From Impatiens glandulifera (Eukaryota; Streptophyta; Magnoliopsida; Ericales; Balsaminaceae): a stretch of 64,000 nt of DNA. The DNA is taken from NCBI RefSeq assembly GCF_907164915.1, contig NC_061863.1, positions 34,693,133-34,757,132 of the forward strand, read 5' to 3'. Shown here piece by piece: positions 37,951 through 48,039 of this stretch. Each line of letters opens with the position of its first letter. The first letter of the stretch is position 1. The position numbers and the translations under genes were made by a program. Under the pieces are notes generated by a model. It was not told the origin of the DNA, made no database searches, and saw only the letters and a program-made list of their open reading frames with translations.

Positions 37951-38570
37951 TAAATTAAAAAACGTAACCTCTTAATATACTCTAAAATTTCCGGAATTTT
38001 TGGGACCCGTTTGGAAAATGTCTAACTTTGCAGTATCATATCGAGAGTTCTACAACTCTGAAAATTCCAAACTCGATTCCTATGAGCTTTTAAAAATATT
38101 CCTGATAATTATATAAAGTTTTAGAAACTTTGAGAATTATTTTCTGAAAATGACTCATTTTAAAGTGATGTATTAAGAGTTTTCTTATCTCTGAAAATTT
38201 TAAAAGGGGAAACACTTGGGACCTTCAGTTAGTTCATTATCTTCTCTCCTTTGTCCAAGAAGAATAAGACTCCCAATCTTCAATCTGAACCTTTATCATT
38301 GTCGTTCTCACTTGTATGTCCTCCCTCGGGAATCGTGACTCTTGTTTTCCCTAAGAATTTCACTACATGTTTTCAATGCTTTTCAGTGCTTTTTAATGCT
38401 TTATCCACTTCAAGCACCTCATGAATAGGACTAGCCCCTTACAAAATGATTAAAATTTTCTTACACAAGCAAAAGGGTTCTGAACTAGGAACAAAAACGT
38501 AACAATCTTTCAAACATCAACTAGCCAATTACTTAGGAGTAGAGACTGTCTGTAAAGACATGCGTATATG
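37951..38570. other. unassigned sequence
   Basis: No open frame, LTR terminus, TIR or satellite match is visible. Mixed composition with modest AT richness suggests an old element fragment. Sequence continues across the hAT-like insertion to about 39,295. Confidence 0.4.
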
Positions 38571-39035
38571 TAGGAATGGCAATGGGGCAGTTCGGGGCGG
38601 GGAATATAATCCCTACCCCGTTTTAATTTTGGGGATTTTTTAATACCATCCCCGCCCTGTTTGGTTTTTTCGGTTTCGGGAAATCCCGCGGGGAACTGTT
38701 AATAATTTTTGTTTTAAAAAAAATAAAATAAAATGATACAATAAAATTATTTAAACGAATATTTTAATATAATATATATTGTAATATATTAAAATTTTAT
38801 ATTATTATAAAGAAATAACCTTACCACTTTTTTAAATTATAGTGAATAAATAAATATAATATTGATTTAATATATTTAATTATATTTATGGTATTCGGGG
38901 CAGAATCAGGGTGAAATCGGGGAGGGGGACACAAATACCATCCGCGCCCCATCCCCATTCGGTTTCGGGGGAAACCTTCCCAAACGGGGAAATTTAGTTC
39001 GGTTTTTGTGTGGCGGTTTCAAATTGTCATCCTTA
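38571..39035. mobile_element. small GC-rich non-autonomous DNA element, hAT-like
   Basis: The 465-bp segment is flanked by CGTATATG (38,563-38,570) and CGTATAGG (39,036-39,043), an 8-bp duplication with one mismatch, the size made by hAT transposases. Termini TAGGAATGGCAAT and, in reverse, TAAGGATGACAAT form imperfect inverted repeats. Both arms carry GGGGCGGGG/CCCCGCCC-type runs around an AT-rich core (38,710-38,890). No transposase is encoded. Similar GGGGA-rich short elements are common in plants. Confidence 0.65.
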
Positions 39036-39043
39036 CGTATAGG

Positions 39044-39295
39044 ACATAGTGCCTTAGGCCCTTTCCTAATACGTAACCAAACACCGAACTCTTAAAACGA
39101 ATCTCTGATTTTATTTTTTTAATTTCTTTGGGAAGTAAACTAAAGTTGTGACTCTCAAGTAATTTAGATTAATACATTTGTGAGTGTATCGATTTAAAAC
39201 CTATATGGGACAATTAAAAAAAGAGCGTATGCCAATTAAAAAGGGAATGCGCCAAATAAAATGAAGCGGAACGAAAAAAAACGCGTACAACAGTA
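39044..39295. other. unassigned sequence between hAT-like element and LINE
   Basis: Continuation of the unassigned DNA split by the hAT-like element. The sequence CCTTTCCTAATACGTAACC (near 39,060-39,080) looks like an LTR-retrotransposon end, but no boundary can be fixed. Confidence 0.35.
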
Positions 39296-40348
39296 TTGAA
39301 TCTGATTCCCAAAATCTCACTTCCAGAAAAAATTCAAGACTTTCGTCCTATTTCATGCTATAATGTAATCTATAAAATCATATCTAAAATCCTTTCGCAA
39401 AGATTTAAAACTATTTTTTCAGAATTAATTAGTTTAGGGAAATCAGTTTTTATTCCGAATCGCTCTATCTTCCATAACATACTTCTTATATAGAGTTTAT
39501 TGAAAAATTATGGGAAAAAAGCTATATCTCCGAGTGTGGCTTTCAAAATTGACATTTGAAAATCTTTTGCCTCGATAAGATGGGAATTTATTCATGAATT
39601 CCTTTATGTTGTCGGTTTCCCTAACATTTTTAACGAGTGGTTAATGTAGTGTGTTTCGACCCCTCACTTCATTGTTATCGTGAATGATATAAATAGTAGC
39701 TTCTTTAAGGGTGAAAAGGGAGTAAGGCAAGGAGATCTTATCTCACCTTACCTCTTCGTTCTTATTATGGATATCCTGAATTGTATCTTTAAAATACTCT
39801 TAAGGAACCATAAATTCAAATTTCACCTCTACTGCAAGGAACAAGCAATAACACTTGTTTGTTTTACTAATGATATGTTCTTATTGACTCACGTAGATGT
39901 TGAATCTGTTAGTACAATCAAGGAAGCACTGACAATGTTTTATAGTATTACTAGTTTATTCATTAATGAAAACATAAGCCATGCTTTCTATGGAGGAGGA
40001 GTGAAAGAGAATTTAAAGCCTAATATATTTAATATCATGGGGATAAAAGAAGGAACGCTTTCAGTCAAATATCTTAGAGTCCCCTTATCTGCAAATCAAC
40101 TTCAAAGCTCACATTTTTGCCCACTTATTGAAAAGGTCAGAAATTCTATCTTAGGTTGGGCTACAAAAAACTTGTCTTACGCAGGAAGAATAGAGCTTGA
40201 GAAAATAGTGACTATGGGAATCATTGTCTATTGGGCACAACTAGTCATTTCCAAAAAGGTTATGGCTGAACTGGATAAGCTGGTGAGAGACTTCATATGG
40301 GCTACTCAAGGAAGAAGAGGAAAAGGAAGAAGGAGGGCTTGGCATTAA
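39296..40348 (+). pseudogene. LINE reverse transcriptase remnant
   Basis: It begins in the RT domain with NLIPKISLPEKIQDFRPISC and NVIYKIISKILSQRFK. Stops follow after HNILLI and within KIDI-stop-KSFASIRW. The second piece (39,680-40,348) carries KGVRQGDLISPYLFVL, matching the conserved RQGDPLSP block. The catalytic (F/Y)xDD motif has decayed to FTND in VCFTNDMFLL. GWATKNLSYAGRIELEK and the trailing basic RRGKGRRRAWH complete it. Not functional. Confidence 0.88.
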
Positions 40349-40559
40349 AAATTGTGTTATATGGAATCGAGCGCTCACAATCAGACATGTATGGGCCCTT
40401 GAGATGAAGGAAGATTCTTTATGGGTCAAATGAGTTCATACGAGATTCATGAAAGGAGAAGTTAGCATATGGACATGCCAAATAAAAAATGAAATGGCAT
40501 GATCCTTGAGGAAAATCCTAAGAACTAGAGGAGAGGCATATCAAATGATGAAGTTCAGG

Positions 40560-41192
40560 ATCGGGAATGGAAATGGAATATTATTCTGGCACGATCCATG
40601 GTAAGAAAATAATCCCATAATTATTCGGGAGGAATTCCAATCTATTAGAGTCAGAATCAGAAGAAAATGTCTCTTGTACTCAATTAGAGATATTCAAAAA
40701 GGAAAATGCAGCTCTATTCTTAGAAATATTTTAGAAGAAGTCAGAATTCTGAATATTATCAATAATATACAATTCAATAGAAACATTGATACAAAGAGTT
40801 GGGATACTATTATGAATGGAAAGTTCGTGGCAGGAAAAACATGAGAGATTATTAAAATAAAGGAGGTGGTAGTCGATTGGCACAAAGTAGTCTGGTCTTC
40901 AAAGGTTATACCTCGAAACCAATTCAATTTTTGGTTGACATTCAAAAAAAGATTGGCGACAAGAGACAAAATTAAGAAGTATATGAATATTCTAGATGTC
41001 AATTTCCCAATCTGTACAGAAAAAGAGGAAAGCATTGATCACTTGTTTGGGAAGTGTGCATTGGTATCCAAGTTGTGGATCATTTTTTCTCAGAACATGA
41101 ATATCACTAAATTTCTAGGTACATGGAACGAAATCATAGGGATTATAAAGAGAAAGGATAAGGGAGATAGCTTTTACGCGAATGTTTTTTAA
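40560..41192 (+). pseudogene. LINE zf-RVT-type C-terminal remnant
   Basis: Readable blocks are ILFWHDPW near 40,580-40,605 and, in the frame 40,866-41,192, WHKVVWSSKVIPRNQFNFW, RLATRDKIKKYMNI and DHLFGKCALVSKLW. Frameshifts separate them. The order matches the minus-strand LINE at 13,753-14,640. Confidence 0.8.
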
Positions 41193-41610
41193 TGCTTCTT
41201 TGGATCCTTGGTCTACAATACTTGGAGAGAAAGAAATACAAGAATTCATAGTACGAATAAAAGAACAGAAGGAAAAGTTTGGGATGATATTGTTTCTGAT
41301 GGCAATGCTCTCATACATACATGAAGGGGAATTCCGAATAATGAAGATAGTTGGAAGCTCGGTCAAAGATGGAATATCCCCTATAAAATCATTACAAGGA
41401 AATGAAAGTTTAAATAGTTCTTATTTAATGACTTGTTTGTAATTCAATTGTTTGATATTCTGTTTGTTCTATAATTCAGTTGTTTGAAATTTATTTGGTT
41501 TTTTTTAACAAAGCTAGGGTTTGTCTAGCTTTGTTTCTTGAAACTCATTTTCCCTCTTTTGAGGTTTTTAATGAAATGGAACTAAGCCGTCCCCCCCCCC
41601 AAATAAAAAA

Positions 41611-41796
41611 TATTCGAATAAGTTTGGTCCATTTAGTTGAGATTACTTTTATATTACAAAACTAAAATTAGTTTAAATTAAAATAAATGGAAAAAATGCA
41701 ATTTAAAATAAAATCACACGAAATATGTCAAAATAATTATGAAAACTCATCGTATTTTGAAATACGATAAATAATTTTTTAAACAAAAAAAACTCT
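41611..41796 (-). repeat. satellite fragment, inverted
   Basis: The reverse complement of the left satellite is recognised: TATTCGAATAAGTTTGGTCC, AAAATCACACGAAATATGTC, CTCATCGTATTTTGAAATACG. Less than one monomer remains, between the LINE tail and the CACTA terminus. Orientation is opposite to 724-15,767. Confidence 0.88.
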
Positions 41797-41839
41797 CACT
41801 GTTAAAAAATCGACCTTTACCGACGGTATTTATTGAAAG
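41797..41839 (+). repeat. CACTA 5' terminus
   Basis: It starts with CACTGTTAAAAAATCGACC, followed by TTTACCGACGG, typical of plant En/Spm-type ends. The left flank triplet TCT (41,794-41,796) would be the 3-bp target duplication; the other end lies outside the window. Confidence 0.8.
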
Positions 41840-42360
41840 TTTTATAAAACTCTCCTAAATGATTCCGAGCGGAACAAATCTTTCGGTATTAAAAATAGAT
41901 TCCGAGAGGGGTGTAAAACCTTCGGGTTTATTAATTAGTACCAAAAGTTCTACAAAGAACATTCGGTTTTGACCTTCCCAAAAAACCAAAAATAATTCTA
42001 AGTGTTGGAGGTGGGTTAATTGCGAAGATTTTGTAAAAAACTTTCGGTTTTACATTTCCTGAAATTTTTAATTGTGAAGGTTTTCCAATAAACATTTTTT
42101 TTGACACATCCCCAAAAAATGAAAAAATGTTATAAGTTTGAGTATGATTAATTGCGAAGGTTATTCAAAGAACTTTCGGTTTTACCTTTTTTGAAATTCT
42201 TGTTTGCGAAGGTTTTATAATAAACCTTCAGTTTGACTCATCCAAAAATAATTAAAAATAATTCTAAGTTTGGTGATGGTTATTTCTGAAGGATTTTCAA
42301 TAAACCTTCGGTTTTGACTAATATCAAAACCGAAAGTAATATAAAAACCTTCGGTAACTA
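41840..42360. repeat. CACTA subterminal repeat region
   Basis: Repeated direct and inverted copies of a short motif, GCGAAGGTTTT/AAAACCTTCGG and AACTTTCGG, are spaced by tens of bases. Multiple short motifs in both orientations next to a CACTA terminus are where TNPA-type proteins bind. Confidence 0.7.
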
Positions 42361-42777
42361 CATTTATAAATATAAACCATAACCCTTCTCTTTTTCATTC
42401 GCCTCTCTCATTTGTCTCTATTCCGCCCGCGCCGCAGCCGCCTCCGTCGCTTCACTTCTTCTCGCCGCAAATCCAGGTTAGATTTATTTTGTTTTTGTTA
42501 ATTATTAGATTTAGATTTGTTATCGGTTAGTTTTATATCATCTAAATTGAGGCTAGTTTAGATTATTTTTTTGGTAGTTTGATTTAGATTTGTTATTGTT
42601 TAGATTAGATTTAGTTTAGGTTAGTTTATATTATATTTTGTTTGTTAAATATATATATCTGATTTTGTTAGATTTTGTTAAATGTATGATATATTTTAGT
42701 TATTGTGTTTGATTTAAGTTATATTATATTTGGATTATGGTTATTTTGTTTGATTAATATATATGAAATGTATTTAG
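42361..42777 (+). promoter_or_regulatory. promoter, 5' UTR exon and leader intron of the coiled-coil ORF
   Basis: A pyrimidine-rich, GC-rich leader (CTCTTTTTCATTCGCCTCTC, then CGCGCCGCAGCCGCC) ends in CCAG/GTTAGATT, a good splice donor at about 42,478. An AT-rich intron with TTAGATTTGTTA repeats runs to TATTTAG/GATGAGT, placing the start codon just after the acceptor. The layout recurs at 45,511-45,808. Confidence 0.55.
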
Positions 42778-42778
42778 G

Positions 42779-43057
42779 ATGAGTGAATCATGGAAATATA
42801 TTCGGCGGACACTAGAAAAACTGTCCCAACAATACCAGAATTTGATAGCAGCATCAAAATATGCGGAAGAGGCGAGACAAATAGCGTTGGAATTGGAGCA
42901 AATCCGATTGAGGGACGCGGAAAGAGGTCAATTGGTTATTGAACTGAAAGCAGATAATCTTGAAATGAAGCAAAAACTAGAGAATCTCGAACAACAATTT
43001 AATTATTTTAAGAAGAAAAATCAACCACCCCCTCCTCCTCCTTCATCTTCTAATTAG
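42779..43057 (+). CDS. small coiled-coil protein of the CACTA element
   Basis: A 92-residue intact ORF. Residues 1-27 (SWKYIRRTLEKLSQQYQNLI) resemble the start of the Transposase_24-type ORF at 62,842 (WKSMRKTPSKLSKPY). Residues ~28-78 form a charged coiled coil (LELEQIRLRDAERGQL, LKADNLEMKQKLENLEQQF). The end is PPPPPPPSSSN. TNPA-like proteins of CACTA elements often have a C-terminal coiled coil and Pro-rich tail, so this looks like the two ends of such a protein with the DNA-binding middle removed. It could act as a dimerising competitor or be a deletion remnant. The first ATG follows a plausible splice acceptor. Confidence 0.55.
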   Translation: MSESWKYIRRTLEKLSQQYQNLIAASKYAEEARQIALELEQIRLRDAERGQLVIELKADNLEMKQKLENLEQQFNYFKKKNQPPPPPPSSSN

Positions 43058-43229
43058 TAGATTTTAGCGTTTAATTTATTATGAGTAATCTTTTTCGTTT
43101 GAACTATGTAAGATTGGGTGTGTTTTGAATTATGATATATTCTTATCGTTTGGTTTATTAATGTTGTTTATGAATTTTTTTCCTTTATTAATGGGTTATT
43201 TGAGAAAATTATATAACATGTTTGATATA

Positions 43230-44500
43230 TACTTTTGTCAAAAAAATATGGTAATTGCGAAAGGTATTCAAAGAACCATCGCTTTTAATTCGTAATTGCG
43301 AAAGTTTTATTGTAAAACTCTCGCCTTCGACCCTTCCCCCAAAGAATCTGAAATTTTTCTAAGTGTCGGTGGGTGAGTATTTGCGAAAGTTTTCCAATAA
43401 ACTTTCTCTTTTAACCTTTCCCCAAAAAATTTTGAAATTTTTTCTAAGTGTATGGAAGGGTTATTTGCGAAAGTTTTCCAAACAACTTTCGCTTTTGACC
43501 CTTCCCTAAAAAAATCTGAAATTTATCTAAGTGTTGGGAAGGGTATTTGTGAAAGTTTTCCAATAAACTTTCGGTTTTGACCCTTCCTCCCCAAAAAAAA
43601 TGAAATTTTTTCTAAGTGTTGGGAAGGGGTATTTGCGAAAGTTTTCCAATAAACTTTCTCTTTTGACCCTTCTCTAAGAAAATCTGAAATTTATCGAAGT
43701 GTTGGGAAGGGTATTTGCGAAAGTTTTCTAATAACCTTTCGGTTTTGACCTTTCCCCAAAAAAATTGAGAGTTTTTCTAAGTGTTGGGAAGGGGTATTTG
43801 CAAAAGTTTTCCAATAAACTTTCGCTTTTGACCCTTCTGCAAAAAAAAATTGAGAATTTTTCTAAGTGTTGGGAAGGGTATTTGCGAAAGTTTTCTAATA
43901 TACTTTCGATTTTGATCATTCCCCAAAAATATTTAGAATTTTTCTAAGTGTTGGGAAGGGGTATTTGCGAAAGTTTTCCAATAAACTTTCACTTTTGACC
44001 CTTCCCCAAAAAAATTGAGAATTTTTCTTAGTGTTGGTAAGGGTATTTGCGAATGTTTTCCAAACAACTTTCGCTTTTGACCCTTCCCTAAAAAAATCTG
44101 AAATTTTTCTAAGTGTTGGGGAGGGGTATTTGCGAAAGTTTATTGGAAAACTTTCGTATTTAACCCTTCCCTAAAAAATCTGAAATTTTTCTAAGTGTTG
44201 GAAAGGGTATTTGCGAAATTTTTCTAATAAACTTTCAATTTTAACCCTTCCCAAAAAAAAGAGAATTTTTCTAAGTGTTGGGAAGGGGTATTTGCGAAAG
44301 TTTTCCAATAAACTTCCGCTTTTGACCCTTCCACAAAAAATCTGAAATTTTTCTAAGTGTTAGGAAGGGTCAAAGGCAAAAGTTTTCAATAAAACTTTCG
44401 CTTTTAACCCTTCTCCAAAAAAATTTAAAATTTTTCTAAGTGTTGGGAAGGGTATTTGCGAAAGCTTTATTGAAAACTTTCGCCTTTGACAATTCCCAAA
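43230..44500. repeat. ~80-86-bp hairpin minisatellite
   Basis: About fifteen units of a direct repeat include CTAAGTGTTGGGAAGGGTAT, TTTGACCCTTCCCC and the inverted repeat GCGAAAGTTT-N7-AAACTTTCGC. One measured unit is 85 bp. The stem sequence is the same motif seen in the subterminal region, so the array multiplies that motif with a potential 10-bp hairpin per unit. Confidence 0.88.
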
Positions 44501-45510
44501 AAACATTCTATTTAAGGTTAGGACCGAGAGTTATATGTATAACTTTCGGAAATAATGATCAAAACCGAAAGTTAATGGTATAACTTTCGGTTTTACCACT
44601 TCATAATTTGTTAAATTAATTGGTTTTTCACCTACTAATCTAGACTCCTAACTAATCTAATCATGTGTGTGTTGTTTTTTAAAAATTAAGATTATGTTTA
44701 ATGTTAAAATGTCTATTATTGTGTTTGATTATATAAAGAAGTGTATATGTATGTTCGTGTTTGTTGATCATATGAATGTCTATAAAGTTTGATCATATGG
44801 ATTGTGTAATGTTTTAAAGTTATCAAATGTGTTAAATTAATGATGTTCAAAGTCATTAGAAGATTAAAAACTAATTAATTTAACAATTTTTGAAATGGTA
44901 ATTCCGAAAGTTAATGGTATAACTTTCGGAAATAACCATCAAAATCGAAAGTTATACCATTAACTTTCGGAATTACCATTTCACAAATTGTTAAATTAAT
45001 TGGTTTTTTACTTTCCAATCTAAACTCCTAACTAATATAATCAAGTGTGTGTTATATTTTAAAAATGAAGATTGTGTTTAATGTTAAAATGTTTATGATT
45101 GTGTTTGATTAGATAAAGAAGTGTATATGTATGTTTGTGTTTGATTATCCTATGAATTTGTGTAATGTTTGATCATATGGATTGTGTAATGTTTTAAGAA
45201 TATCAAATGTGTTAAATTAATGGTGTACAAGGTTATTAGAAAGTGAGAAACCAATTAATTTAAGAAATTGTGAAGTGGTAATTCCGAAAGTTCATGGTAT
45301 AACTTTCGGAAATAACCATAAAAACCGAGAGATATACCAAAATCTCTCGGTTTTATCTATTTAAATTTAATTGTATATATGTCAAAATAGAAAGATTTAG
45401 ACACATCTCTCGGAATTTAATTGATCAAAACCGAGAGTTATATGATTAACTTTCGGAATTAATCAATTGATCAAAGCTGAAAGTTAATCATATAACCTTC
45501 GGTAATAACC
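44501..45510. repeat. inverted CGAAAGTTA repeats and duplicated segment
   Basis: Palindromic stretches such as CCGAAAGTTAATGGTATAACTTTCGG recur near 44,566-44,595, 44,903-44,975 and 45,283-45,310. Two ~360-bp segments (from ~44,580 and ~44,945) are near duplicates, sharing AATTGGTTTTT, CCTAACTAAT, TGTGTGTT and ATCATATGGATTGTGTAATG. Confidence 0.8.
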
Positions 45511-45808
45511 TACTAAATAAAAAAACCTACGCCTTCTCTTCTTCTTTCCCCGATTTCTTTTACCTTCTATATCTCTCTCGCTCTCTCATCCTTCCGTCGC
45601 CTCCCACCCGACGACGACGCCGCCCCACCCGACGACAACGAAGCCTCCTCCGTTTGAAGAACCGTCTGCTGCCTCCGCCGCCCCTTTCTAGTCGTTCCTC
45701 CGTTTGAAGAACCGCCACCAGCCTGCCGCTTGAAGACCCTGCTGCTGAGCCGCTGATGCCGCTTGAAGACCCCGTTGTCGCGCCGACGTTTGAAGAACTG
45801 CATTTCAA
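45511..45808 (+). promoter_or_regulatory. second CACTA leader exon, probably of TNP2
   Basis: A GC-rich leader with repeated GTTTGAAGAAC units and CCGACGACGACGCCG ends at CATTTCAAG/GTTATATTG, a plausible donor at about 45,808. An AT-rich intron-like stretch with TTAGATTAGGTTTT repeats follows, into which RE-C is inserted. Apparent antisense Gly/Ser/Arg-rich frames here are composition artefacts. Confidence 0.5.
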
Positions 45809-45984
45809 GGTTATATTGTTTAGATTTGTTAGATTAGGTTTTTATATTGTTTGTTAGATTATGTTTATCAATGTTAGATTAGGTTTTAGATTTGTTAGAT
45901 TAGGTTTTTAGATTTGTTAGATTATGTTTTTATATTGATTTTGATTAGTTTAAGGTTCTTGTTGATTAGATTTAGGGTTGAATT

Positions 45985-47994
45985 TGTTGGGTCAATTTAT
46001 TTTGACTGTGTTGAAATAATTTAACCACTGAAATTTTGATGATGAAATGACTTATGAGTTTTGATGCAGGTGTATTGAAATCATATTTCATAAGACTTGG
46101 CTCTAATGTGGCTCATTAGACCGATTTTGGCATTAGATACATAGAATTAGACGTGTAGTCTAACACGGTGAAGTTAGATGTGCAGTCTAATGAATGCATA
46201 GAATTAGACGTGCAGTCTAACTCAGTGGAGTTAGACGTGCAGTCTAATATATTTGGAATTAGACGTGCAGTCTAACTCAGCGGAGTTAGACGTGTAGTCT
46301 AATATATTTGGAATTAGACGTGCAGTCTAACTAAACGGAGTTAGACGTGTAGTCTATTAGAATGAGAGAATTAGACGCGTAGTCTAATGTATACGGAATT
46401 AGACATGCAGTCTAACTCAACGGAGTTAGACGTGTAGTCTAATATATTTGGAATTAGACGTGCAGTCTAACTCAGCGGAGTTAGACGTGCAGTCTAATAT
46501 ATTTGAATTAGACGTTCAGTCTAACTAAACGGAATTAGACGTGCAGTCTATTGGAATGAGAGAATTAGACGTGTAGTCTAATGTATACGGAATTAGACGT
46601 GCAGTTTAACTTAGTGGAGTTAGACGTGCAATCTAAAATATGCAGAATTAGACGTGAGGTCTAACTCAATGGAGTTAGACGTGCAGTCTAATGGATTGTG
46701 AAAGTTAGACGTGAGTCTAACTCCTTCAGACAAGTCTGAAGTAGAACCAGAATTAGACGTGTAGTCTAACTTAGAGAAGTTAGACGTGTAGACTAATGGT
46801 TAGTGAATGATTAGACGTGTAGTCTAATAAGTGAAAGTTAGACGTAAGTCTAACTTTTTCAAACAAGTCTGAGGTAGAACCGGAATTAGACGTGCAGTCT
46901 AACACAGTGGAGTTAGACGTGCAGTTTAATGGTTTGTAACCATTAGACGTGTAGTCTAATTGGTGAAAGTTAGACGTAAGTCTAACATTTTTAGATTAGT
47001 CTGAAGTGACTGTAATTAGATGTAAGTCTAATTCCATTAGACCAGGCGGTCTAATGGACTCTGTTATTAGACGGGGATGTTTAATTTCATTGGACTGGTT
47101 TTCACAATCCGTCTAACTGAAATACGTCTAATGCTTAGTTTAAGAAGTATGCTTGAAGCTAGCACCTGCCTACCCACGTGCTATAGCTGTACCCTACTCC
47201 TTCTCCACTTTCTAGTGAAGATTAGTAAAACAGCTATATGCAATCAACTAACGAATGCCACATAAGAAAATTTTCCTCATATTACTTGTTTTGCAGGTAC
47301 ATCTCTGATGGAATATTCGGCGCACTACCAGTGGTGTACGGCCACGATCCTTGTGCTTAGAACCTGTTGTGTACAATGGAGGCTTTCCAATGGAAGAGTG
47401 CCACGTATCATTCTAAAGATTCGACCGTTAGTCTCTGCCTAATATTTATCATATCTCAAGGACAACGGACAATCTGCCTTACGAATTGCCAGATTTTACA
47501 AAGAGTTAATCTACAATTCTGCTTGCTATTCCAGAGAGAGAAATCAAGCCTTTTACTGTGAAGCTGCTTTCTGATTGTACTGTGTGTGAATCAAGAGAGA
47601 GCTAGAATCAAAAACACCTTTAGCTGAGTGATATTCTTTATATTGTATATTGAACAGAGTGTGTTTTGTTCAATAGTGAGCTAAGTGTGTGTAAACTGTA
47701 TTTGATTCTACTCATATTATAGTGAATCCTTCCGGTGGTTGGAAGAAGGGGTGACGTAGGAGAGTTTCTCCAAACATCCATAAACAAACTGTTGTGTTCT
47801 TCATTTCTGTCATCTTTTCATCTTTCATCTTGAGCTTCAAATCCAAGTAAACAATTCCGCCTTGAATCTGTTTCAAGTGTTTGCGTAGAATAGAAAGTGA
47901 ATTAAATCTCTAACATGATTTCTTTCAAACCGTTTTTCATAAGCCTTCATCAATAGCTAGACCTCCGTCTCTATCGATAAAGCTGATCCTATCA
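45985..47994 (+). repeat. RE-C 5' LTR with long hairpin array
   Basis: The LTR is 2,010 bp, TGTTGGGTCAATTT to GATCCTATCA. The array at 46,140-47,110 consists of TTAGACGTGCAGTCTAA units, alternating linkers CTCAGCGGAG and TATATTTGGAA, giving pairs of about 55 bp. A few CTTCAGACAAGTCTGAAG inverted repeats are included. Downstream lie CCACGTGCTATAGCTGTACCC and the conserved GGGGTGACGTAGGAGAG block. This is the most regular array in the window. Confidence 0.9.
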
Positions 47995-48008
47995 ATTGGT
48001 ATCAAAGC
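47995..48008 (+). other. RE-C primer-binding site
   Basis: ATTGGTATCAAAGC follows the LTR end directly; one change from the ATTGGTATCAGAGC seen in RE-B and RE-E. Confidence 0.85.
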
Positions 48009-48039
48009 CTTGTTTCTATTCTCAAGCTTTTACTAAAAT

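Larger units (their letters stand above)
39296..41610 (+). mobile_element. second L1-type LINE, 5'-truncated
   Basis: Plus-strand ORF2 remnants (RT, then zf-RVT-type region) are followed by a 3' untranslated region ending TTTAATGAAATGGAACTAAGCCG, a C10 run (41,591-41,600) and an A-rich tail. The 3' end motif and C-terminal protein match the LINE at 13,604-14,643. The endonuclease and 5' part are missing. Satellite sequence in inverted orientation abuts the tail. Confidence 0.82.

Noticed and set aside
37951..38562. Continuation of the RE-B 5' LTR
   Set aside because: Neither the hairpin units nor the TGACCCAACA terminus appear after about 37,950.
45560..45808. Gly/Ser/Arg-rich antisense proteins
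   Set aside because: They are antisense readings of the GC-rich leader exon ending in a splice donor.
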